Source: Hygrocybe punicea
Taxonomy: Eukaryota > Basidiomycota > Agaricomycetes > Agaricales > Hygrophoraceae
DNA: 64,000 nt
Direction of reading: 5' to 3'
Assembly (NCBI GenBank): GCA_963556145.1
Contig: OY744468.1
Span: 5,766,001-5,830,000 of the forward strand
Part shown: positions 1-10,100 of the stretch, piece after piece
Position numbering within the stretch: the first letter of the stretch is position 1
How the letters are laid out: each line of letters opens with the position of its first letter
Notes under the pieces: generated by a model
Told to the model about the DNA's origin: nothing
The model's database searches: none
Seen by the model: the letters and a program-made list of their open reading frames with translations, nothing else
Program-made: the position numbers and the translations under genes

Positions 1-788
1 CTTAAGCCCTCTCCTTCGTCCACTCGCAACCCCATTGTAGTCGTCCTGCGACTCTACTTGTTTCGAACCACCAACGCTATTTGTATTCTATTACATCAAC
101 CGTTAAACATTCCACTCACTGACTCCGCAAAACAGCCTCTCGCGCATCGGGCAACTCTGGTTCGTCAACGTATGCGCCGTCATCGTCTCATCGCAAACAT
201 GCGAGACTCTCCACTTCGACTCCCTTGACCTCGCCTTCCGGGTCTTGCCCTGGATCATCAGAATCGGGAAGGAGCACCAGCAACCACAGGAACCATATGA
301 CCTCCGTCGCGCGCCCTCCCGAACAACCGTAACAGGGAAAATGGCAAGTTTGGGTGTGCACTCATTACCTCGGGAGGGCCAGACCCACGTCAATGGACAT
401 GGCTGTCCACCCCTCGAGGTTGGGAGGGCAATACAAACCTCACCAGGTGACGAAGCTGTGGACATTGTATTCCTTATGCACACTCAGGAAGTAGACTTCG
501 CATCATCCTGGTTGGCGGTGACTTAGACTTTGCGTCTGTTGCTCCCTCTCACAAGAGATTGGACTTTGCGTCATTTCTTCTGCACTGCCGTGGCCATGTT
601 ATCTAAGGATCGCCATTTACCCACCTCAAGCCACATACTGTTGAGTCTATTGTTCCTCGTTTTGCATCGTACTCTCAACCCATTGATTTCAGTCACCTCA
701 CTTGATTGCCCATCCCTAGTGCGTATCCGTGATTGACTGGGGTGGTGTTTGTTCCATACTCATCATTCTCAATATTAGGCCCAGAGAC
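1..788. other. Region upstream of the KDZ gene, no gene seen
   Basis: I see no coding region that I can support here. The open frames on both strands lack recognisable domains and overlap one another. The stretch from about 495 to 670 holds several loose copies of an ACTTTGCGTC-like motif, which may be subterminal repeats of the transposon whose gene starts at 789. The left end of that transposon was not located. Confidence 0.4.
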
Positions 789-3700
789 ATGAGCCGAAAA
801 CGGAGAGCTTCTGTGGAAGAAGAGGAACTGCAATTTTCCCGGCAGGCTGCAAGAATTCGAAACCCACACGTCCATAAAGCACACTTTCGGACCGTTGGAG
901 ATTCTGGTATGGAAGTACGCACCACGACACACAGATCCGATTCGAGTACCACGGGGATCACTACGCTCTCTCCCCTGATCACCAATGATGCCAGCCACCA
1001 GCCTGACCTGATGGATGACAAAGATGACCTGCCTAGAAAGCAGACACAGGTTTGTTCTGTATGTTAGCGCTTAAAAGTATAACTACAACTCTACTACTAG
1101 AATTCACGGCTCCTGGAGGACTTCGATGGGCACTTTGACAATTTTCTACGGCTTATCATCGAATTTGAGGCGGATCCCCAAGTTGGTTCGCTTTGCTCAT
1201 GCAACAATGGCGTCCGAACAACACAATGCCACGATTGTACACAGTACTGTGCATCGTGCACAGATTGTTTTATTCAAGCGCACCAGAACTTGCCGTTCCA
1301 TTGGGCTGAAGTTTGGGATGCTGAACGGGGCTTTTTCGTTCGCCATGATATCTCATCGTTGGGTTTCACCATATACCTTGGTCACAACGGAGCTCGTTGC
1401 CCCAATGTTACGGATCGCTTCTACAGCGGGCTCCGGCAACAATCAACTTAACTAGGGATCGGATTCCAGAGGAGAGGACAGCAGTTTTCATTGTTGCTTA
1501 TAGCTAAGACAACACTGCTAAGAAGGGGGGGTCAAGGTCTAATGTCATTGCGAGCCGTGGGGGTTACCCAAAACAAGATGAGTCTGCCCCAAGAACCAGA
1601 CTAAACGTAAGGAAAGGAAAAGAAGAAAAAGTCCGAACCAACAACAAGAACAGTATATATAGTGACTGGTCTTGAGGGGAGGTAAATAGAAATACAACCA
1701 TGAAGCCACAACATGTCCAACTCTACCATGTGTTCACCATGAGGCGTACATGAGGCGTCCTCATGTCGATGTTCTCGCGATCCAACTGGAGGCCCGGGTG
1801 TCATTGAGGAATAGAGGGGGTCCGGATGACTCGGATGATTTGTCATCGGATCATGTGATGTGCAGAATTGCCTATTCGGGGTCTACACTTGCTGTAACAG
1901 GCAAGTGCGCAGTCTGGCAAGTGCGTTGCACGGTCGGGTCGAAGATGGGTATCGTCCAGTGTAGGATTGGTGATGAAAGTGTCTTGAGGTAGCAGGGACA
2001 TAGTGACAAGGTCGGTATAAGGGAAAACAAAGGAATGTATGGAGGGAAAACCAACTAGGATGGTGGGATAGTCGAGGTCAGACATGTGAACAGCATAAGC
2101 TGTACTGGATGACGATGTCTGTGTCAATGACGTATCGAGGGGTGATGTCTTGTCCTGTCTGTGGAACAATGCAGTCCACCTGATGTCGGTATTCATCCAA
2201 GAAAGGGTATTGTTGTAAACGAGTGTGGGAGGTATCAAGGTTATAGATGGAAAAGGGTAAATGAACGTGGGTCCAGGTTTCGAGTCATGGCACAGGTGAC
2301 AAGCTGTGGGAACAAGTCGTCGGGTACTGCAATGAAGCGATGTCGTGCGAACAATATGCGATAGGGGTTGGTTCACTGTTTGGGAAGTCGTATGGTCTGT
2401 GGTCGAAGTCCAAAAGAATGTGCTTCGGCAATGGTCGGATTAGAGAGAACAGTGAAATGTCTTGTGATCGGGGATTGTTCAGAGTTCGTATGCAGGTGAG
2501 GAATGTCGTCGGATCGTCAGGGAGGATAATGGTAGGCACAGGGTACGAAAGTGGAAACCATATATCCAGGTATGGCAATTGTCAATTACGTGTCGATATA
2601 TTGTCAAGGTGGAAGTCAGAAGTATCGATGGCAGAAGGGGTTCGGTACCGATGCCAAAGATAGAACATAACAAGGTAAAAACCGATCAGGAAGGTGATGG
2701 CGATGCTGCCAATGATGATTACGGTAATTAGCTGTGTTGGGAGTACAGCCATTGTAAATCGGTTTGTCGTGGGATGAAGTCAACAATATGTCAGGGCAAG
2801 GGAAAAGACAATAGCAATGATGTCCGTCGGCAAGGAGACTATTCGGGTACAGCAAGGTCACGTGGGATATGTCCATGGTCGGTCTGGATTGTTCTAGAAG
2901 AAGGGAAAGAAGAGAACAAGAACAAGAAAATACAAGGATGTCCAAAAGAAGAAACAATGACAATGAAAAGAAGACAAAGGACAAAAAGAAATGAAAAAGG
3001 AAGGTGTGCAGTGCTGAATCGTCATGGTGGGTATCGGAATGGGCATCGGGGTTGGAAGCGGAGTTGGAATCGTAACACCCAACCCCAAGAGCAATATTCT
3101 CTTCACTGTTGTTGACACTAATGGCATTCACGCCACACGACTGGCTGTCTGTGGCTGCCTTGGGGCTAGTACGAAGGTTGAGCAGCTCATGCGGGCTCGG
3201 CTATTTCCTGCAACTACTCGCGACACGAAGACTGCCTTCACATTCAAGGTTCTCCAAGAGTTCCATCTTCACAATCTAGAATCGAGAAAGGCAGCCTACG
3301 ATTACTTTGGAGCTCTCAGGCGCCTGACGGACAACGCGTTTACAGCAGACGTACCAGTGCGTTTAAAGACATTATTATATTCGCGTCTCATGCTATTCTC
3401 CAGGATCCTTATGCGAATTTCCTCCGTGTTGTCCGAGTTTGGCGGTGGCTCACCCTTCGCAAGCGTCTTGGACAAGCCCATGGCATCGATCGTGTGCTAC
3501 CACATCGTAGACCGGGAAACCTTATCGTGCACTGCCCAGCATGCCCAGAGCCGGGTTTCAATACTGAGCAGGGATGGAAACCAACGCCATTTGAGCTTAG
3601 GTGGGACCCACTGCAGTGTTGACGAATATGTTTGCTGATAGGAGATGCCACAGGCATCTCAACCAATCACAGAAGACCCTTGACGGCAACTTCCAGTGCA

Positions 3701-4017
3701 ACAAGATGAAGAAGAACAGTGATCCCGATGACATATCGCTTTTTCAGGGAAATGCGTATTTCCCAAAGGACGATCTCTACAAGGAATACTTAAGGAATGT
3801 CCCAAAGTCGGAGGAGGTTAGACCATTATACAATATGAACGTGCAACTCTTTATTGATTAGGTTACATGGCGTTAAGAAATCAACATGTACATATCTGAA
3901 AGCCGTCAACAAACAAGATAAGAAGAAATTCAAGAATATGGATATCACTGGGACAGTGAATTGTCAATGCAGTCACATCTTCATCTGGTCGTCAGTTGAC
4001 ATGCAATTTGGTGAAAG
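789..4017 (+). CDS. KDZ transposase with CxC2 domain, 5' half of a split gene
   Basis: This is the N-terminal half of a Kyakuja-Dileera-Zisupton (KDZ) DNA transposase. The start at 789 (MSRKRRASVEEEEL) follows the family pattern. Exons: 789-1049, 1101-1405 joined to 3083-3350, 3404-3600, 3642-3816, 3878-4017. Exon 2 encodes the cysteine-rich CxC2 region (CSCNNGVRTTQCHDCTQYC, then LPFHWAEVWDAERGFF). Later exons carry family motifs: VVDTNGIH, RVWRWLTLRKRLGQAHGID, HCPACPEPG, LDGNFQ, KNSDPDDISLFQG, CTYLKAVNKQDKKKFKNMD and DMQFGER. The reading frame is continuous only if the solo LTR at 1406-3077 is removed. The last exon ends ...GER before a GTATGT donor at 4018. Its partner exon begins at 22562 with F-ANTDFALAH, so the gene resumes beyond the Helitron. 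The transposase is almost certainly inactive in this state because the LTR interrupts an exon. Confidence 0.88.
1406..3077. mobile_element. Solo LTR inserted in the KDZ CxC2 exon
   Basis: The segment begins TGTTACGG and ends ATCGTAACA, so its termini are a 7-bp inverted TGTTACG/CGTAACA of the TG...CA type. It is flanked by the perfect 5-bp direct repeat CCCAA (1401-1405 and 3078-3082). Removing the segment and one CCCAA joins the KDZ exon in frame (GARCPNPKSNILFTVVD). No gag or pol reading frame is present, and I saw no second copy of the terminus inside, so a solo LTR fits best. At 1672 bp it is long for an LTR. It carries a TATATATA stretch near 1651. Confidence 0.85.
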
Positions 4018-4070
4018 GTATGTGGCAGTGTCTCACTACGATTCCTCCACTCGCTACCCTACATTATGAA

Positions 4071-4102
4071 CTAGTGGGGTGTGGGCCATTGCTTTGCATG
4101 GC
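4071..4102 (-). other. Helitron 3' terminus: hairpin and CTAG
   Basis: Read on the minus strand, a GC-rich hairpin (GCCATGC, loop AAA, GCAATGGC, one bulge) is followed by about 10 nt and then CTAG, with T as the flanking base. This is the classical Helitron 3' end. It lies about 70 bp beyond the stop codon of the Rep-helicase gene, in the expected orientation. Confidence 0.75.
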
Positions 4103-4139
4103 ATGTTACTCGTCCCTTCTTTTAGCAAGAGAACACATA

Positions 4140-7100
4140 TTAAGATTGAGCATATATAAACAGTACAGCATTATTACCATTACATGACAATAAATTAATA
4201 TTTGAAAAGTTATCTATATCACCTTCATTAATGCAAATTGATCTGGTTGATATACCATCATGAAACCATACCATACTGTTGATGAATATGCGGGCAGTAA
4301 AATGTGCATCACCAAAGTACACAATTCCTCTCAATGTGTAAGCAGTGGATATGTCATCAATTGACAAGTTTATAACTTGACTAATTATTAAATTCTCAAT
4401 AGAGTCAACTGTAAACATGATTAGAGGTGGAATTTTGTTAAATGCAATAAATTTAGTAATCTCTCCCCAACACAATTGACATTTGTGCCGTTGTCTATTA
4501 ACTATGATTTGAGCAAGACATGTTGAGATTGTTCCAGAAAATGAATATGAACAATGAAAGATGGCGTCACATCTATCATTTTCCAGAATGGTTATGTTTT
4601 CACAATTGATACATTTAAGACAAGTTGAAGTCATTGGTTCATTTGCTTTCATTATATAATGGGCCAAATCACTTATGGCAATGCCAACTTGACCATAAGG
4701 AAATATTTCAGGTTTATCTTGATGCAATAAATGTCTGATTGTATTTCTAACTGTTTCTAAATCTGTTGTGTGATTCTTGGATCGTTTGAATCCTAAGCTC
4801 AAAATCTTTAATATTTCATTGATGCTATTGAATCTTTTTTTCCAACTTGATGGATCTTCATTCCATATTGCTAGTAATATTGTAAAGAGTGAATCATAAG
4901 CACAGCTCCAATCTTCCGCATCCCATATAAACCCTTTTGGTTCATTTAATTCAATAGTACTTGTTTTTCGTCTTTTTTTCACTATGGAAGATGAACTTAC
5001 AACTTGTTGTAATTTTCGTTTTTTATTTTGCAATACATTGGCCATCGAATTTTTATGAGTGACAGTGATTGGAACAGTTCCTTTTGCAGGAACAAAGTTG
5101 AGGTTTCTGAAATCTGCCTTTTGATTTTTGTTCATATGTTTAATTAATTGCCATGGAGAGGGCTGTGTTGTGTATTGATTTAGTTGCTCCGTGGCTTTCC
5201 ATGCGATAGCATGATGAATGTTTTTTGGAATATATGACTTTCCTTTCCATTTTCTAAATTGATCAATGATAGAATTTCGCTGATCTCCCTTGACATGGTC
5301 TGGTAAGAGTCCTTGATATTTCAGTTTGGTAATCTCATCAAGCAGTTCTAATTCTCTGAATTCCTGCCTGAGATATCCAGAAGCACCCCCAGTAATTACT
5401 TTAGGATCAAAGCCTTGCATGATGATAGTTCCTGCTGCAGAAGCACTTCTTGATAAGCAAGTATAATAGGATTGGTGGTTTCTACAACTACTGAGGTCAA
5501 CTACATTGTTAGGACGAGTACGTCCTTGACATGCATAATCAGTCATTGCAAAATTAGGTAGTACCAACACTTGTTCTCTTGACAAAGATATCACATCATC
5601 ATTGGGTAATGAGCACATGGTGGAAGTGACATGTTTTGTAATCGGCACAACATTTTCAGGAAGTCCTTCTATGTTAATTTTTTTTGGAGGATTCAATAAT
5701 CTGACAAATAAAGTGTCCAGTACAGTTTGTTGCTCAGGACCTATTGCACTCTGCCAACCCACAACTATGCCCTCTGCTCCTTTGGTAATGCAGCACTCTG
5801 TTGCATCATTGTTCCTCAGCATCACTGGCATGCCTACACATAAGTCCAATCTTCCTGGTATATGATCAGAGGATGATGCATGTGGTTGGCTCCAAAGTAG
5901 CTTTTGGAGTGAAGGTTCCAATATCTTTGTGTGTCGAATAGGATCCAAAATTGTTGACATGTGATGAGATTTTCTTTTGCTATTGGAACTAGTAGGATCA
6001 TTCCATCTGTCTATGGAATAGAATGATGTTAATGGTCTCCTATTTTCAGCAGCAAAACGTTGAATACCAAGTTCATTGATTTTGTCTTTTTGTGCATTCA
6101 ATGCAGTTATAACTGACACATTCCTGAATTTCTTTTGGGCTAATTTTGGATCATTTGGACCTTTTCCTGCAACACGAGTACGAAGAAATGCAATATCTTT
6201 GGGAGTACATGCTTTGTATCTCATGTTTTCCAAAGCAAGCCTCAGTTGGACATCTTCTTCTGACTGATTGGTTTGTCTCATATTTTCACGTAATATAACA
6301 ACTGTTGTTATTTGATGCCAAAGAGCTTTGCCTATAGCCGCTTCCTGATTTGCTATAGTTTGACTGGAATTGATTTGGACACCAACGGTTCCAGAGTATA
6401 AAGGAGCACCACTCATAGCTGGTGGAAGTTGGCCAAAATCTCCTGCAAATATCATATTAATGCCACCAAAGGGTTCATCATAAACACCACGTGCTTTTGC
6501 ACACTGAGCACTGATTTTATACATATCTCTGCAAGATAACATTGACACCTCATCAATGAAAATGTAATCCACACCATCAAGATTGGCACGTACTTGTGCA
6601 AGGGAACGAGATGATCCTCCCTGATTAATTCCAAGAATGGAGTGATATGTGGATCCATTTACAAGGGCAGCAGCACCACCGGTTGGTGCAAGAACCACAA
6701 ATCGATGATTTTCGTTGTGTTTACCAAAAAAACTAGTCAATGCTTTGATGACTTGTGATTTCCCTGTGCCTGCCATCCCACCAAGATACATGCGTAGCTT
6801 ATCAGAACCGTTAATCAAGGTAGAGTGATTCGCAATGATATGAAATGCTCTCTTTTGGTCAGTGTTCAACTTGTAATCATTGATAGTTACATCAATAAGA
6901 TGACGATCAGCTCTGTTTGCAGGAATAAACATATGGTTGATGTATGCTGCATCCACTATCTTGACATCATTATATTGAAAATTTCCCAATTTATTTATGG
7001 TTGCTGTGTTTGTTGGTAAATTTTTATTTCTGTCATTGATGATTTCCTTTTTCTTTGCAAGGACTGCAGTTCTCCACAATTTTGCTGATTGTACTACAGG

Positions 7101-10100
7101 TGGTTCTATAGGTATCAACGGTCCTATATCTGGGGTACCATCAATACAATCATCGAGCCACCCTGACCTTTTCAAAGTTCTTTCAGTTATCAGCATTTGA
7201 TCTTTCCTTTTTTGTCCTTTTTGACCAAGTTTCAGGAGTATTTCCGTGTCATTATTGTCTTCATCAATATTGTTGTTGAAGTCGTCGCCATTAAATGCAA
7301 ATTCAGCATTGTGCATGTCATCCAGTTCATCAAGACCGTTTGAGGTCGCCCATGAATACCTTATATTTGCAGTATTATTCTTCTGACGTTTAGCAGAGAA
7401 ATCATCTCTTGCATCCAAACATTCATACCGCAGACCAAAGTATTTCATGATCTCTAGTTCTTTTTTAGAAAACTCGTGGTCTATAAAAGCATTATCCCAT
7501 GTTTGTAATTTACTTTTGAGTTCTTTGCCACTTCTCCATGGCTTGAAAAACGTTAACATTGTACAACAATAATATTCTCGATCACCACGGTCAGCCCTTG
7601 GCAAAGTGTTCGGAATAAAATTAGGAACTATGAAAGGATCATTCCCTTTCATTTTGGCATGGTGGGTAAGATATTGTGGATGATTGGAATGTAAAGTATA
7701 ATCATTTTCAAATTTTGTCAATTTATTAAGATCAACTTCATTTGTTTTATCAGCTATTTCTGTGCCTGCATGTCTACTCAAACTATCAGGTTTTGGAATT
7801 TCATCTATCTCCATGAGTATATCATTATCAACGACATCAGACAAGTTGTCATCACTGGAATAGTCAACATTAGTAGGTTCAGTGCAAGAGTCAGACAAAT
7901 CATCACAGCCTAGATTGTCAAAAATTTGGTTTTGCACTGGTTCTTTTCTGGCCCTTTTGGTCTTTGTTTTGGTGCGTCTTTTCTTTGGTTCCATAGTGGC
8001 AAGACGTATCCAGTCATACAGTGATACATTATCATACAAGGCGGGTCTGAACATATAATTATTTACTTTGGAAAGTCCAATGTATGCGCCATTATTCTTA
8101 CCAATAACAACCTTTTGTGCATTATTTTGGTCTTCACATATATTAGGAATTTCTTCATCAGACCATGCACTGATAACCTCTTTAACATAAGATCTCCAAA
8201 AGAATGGCACGAATTTATGACTGGTGTAGTGATCAGGATTTCCAAGGACATATAATGAAGCCATTGGAGCACCAATTTCCATTTTGGAGGTGAGTGAATT
8301 GACTATTTGTGTAAACAGCTTTCTGACTTTGTCTTTTCTTTTTAGGTCGCCACCAATCATTTCGGAATTCTTATCAAAAATACTTTTTATCACTTCAAAA
8401 ATGCTATAGGTCTTCAAGGAGAATTTTGTAATATAATCTGTTATGTATGCAACTATGGCCTTTATAGCAGTACCTGATAATAAGCTGGTCACATCAGAAT
8501 TGCATCGTAGCATATATGTAACTTCAGGTGTCACCGTGTTCATCCAAGGTTCACCATGCTTGAGGTTGAGAGCACCAGTGTTAGGTTCTACAAAAGTTTG
8601 TTGAAAGATATCACGGGGAAATCGTCGTTTACATTCACCTTTCGAATTAAGACAGTATGGCTTTTTTTTGCCATCATGCCTGTTATGTACATTTAATCGC
8701 AATAAAAGATCATCTACAACATCTTGAAACCTTTGCCACCATGTTGATCTTTTGTTGTGATATTGACAATTCATGGAACAATTATATGATGGTGGATCTG
8801 GCATGACACATGTTGGTGGTTGATATTCAGGTTTCGACATTGTCTGTTCCATTTTCTGTGATACCTCATCTTTAGAACCTGTCATGAATTGTCCTACACA
8901 CAAACTTTCCAAATATTCCACTAATCTTTTCTGAAAGTCAGAATTTTCACCCATAATTTTGTCACGTATTTCCTGAGGTGTAAGGCATCCCTTTATCCAC
9001 AACAGCATATGAAGATGCAAGGTAAGACGTCCTTGTTCCTCTACCGTTGCATAATAACCTGATGTGTTTCCATACAGGCCAGGATGAGATTCATTTATTC
9101 CTAATATATGTTTGATGAACATTTCAGTAGTAAAGTGAAAAAAGCGGGCTCCAGCAACTGGATTGTTTGCAATTAGTTTGTAACAATCCTGGGGTAGACG
9201 TAGTTTAGGATAAAACTTTTCTTTGTTGTCAGCATAATATAAGCATAGTGGGTGATTGATGTCTGCAGGTGCAAAAGTGATAAACCAAGTCGGAGCACCA
9301 ATATAGGATATCAGAGACCAAATCTCATTTCGCATGTATTTCTTGTTAGTAATTGAACCTTTGACCTGACCAGCTACGTGATCCAGATCAGAAATGAGTT
9401 TATAGCATGCTTTCTCTTCTGATGTATCCGGTTTGACTCTATCACCTCTAGATAATCTTTTAGAGAGGTCATCCAAAACAGCTGTATTGATATTCATCAG
9501 GCGATTTGCAATATCGTTGAAATTATGTTTATTAGTCAACAAATATCCTCCGGTTGTACTGTCTTTGATTTGTTCTTGATTGAATGCAATCAATGGAAAA
9601 TAGGGATCGGTTTGAAATCTTTTGTCATGGTACATCAGGAGATGTCTTTTGTGCATCATATCACTGATGCTTAAAACATCATTGTCTATGCTGCTAATAC
9701 CACCCAAGCCATATGGAAATAGGCAGGGAAACATCATAGGATATAACTGAGGATTATTAAAGAACGATTCTGGATTTCTAGCATGGCTTATGGCAAGAAC
9801 ACCACCATGGTCATCTATCAAGTGCTTGGTCGCTCTAGCTATTAATGCCTTTGGACTTGTAATATCTAGATTTTCGCCAGTTATTCCACTAACAACAAAG
9901 GGACAAGGCCCATCTTCCACACCATCTTCCACTTCATTGTCAAATGCACTAGTGGCTTCTGGTTCCTTATTTGTGTCTGCTGGTCGATATGCAACCACAA
10001 CAGGAATTCCATGATCTGGATATTGTGCTAGATTTTCATAGGAGATATCTAAATCATAGTAATCCATGTGATTCAATTTCAGCCATTCTAAAGCTGCAGA

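Noticed and set aside
1843..2376. 177-residue minus-strand frame within 1406-3077
   Set aside because: It lies within the solo LTR and shows no domain. Long LTRs often contain chance frames.
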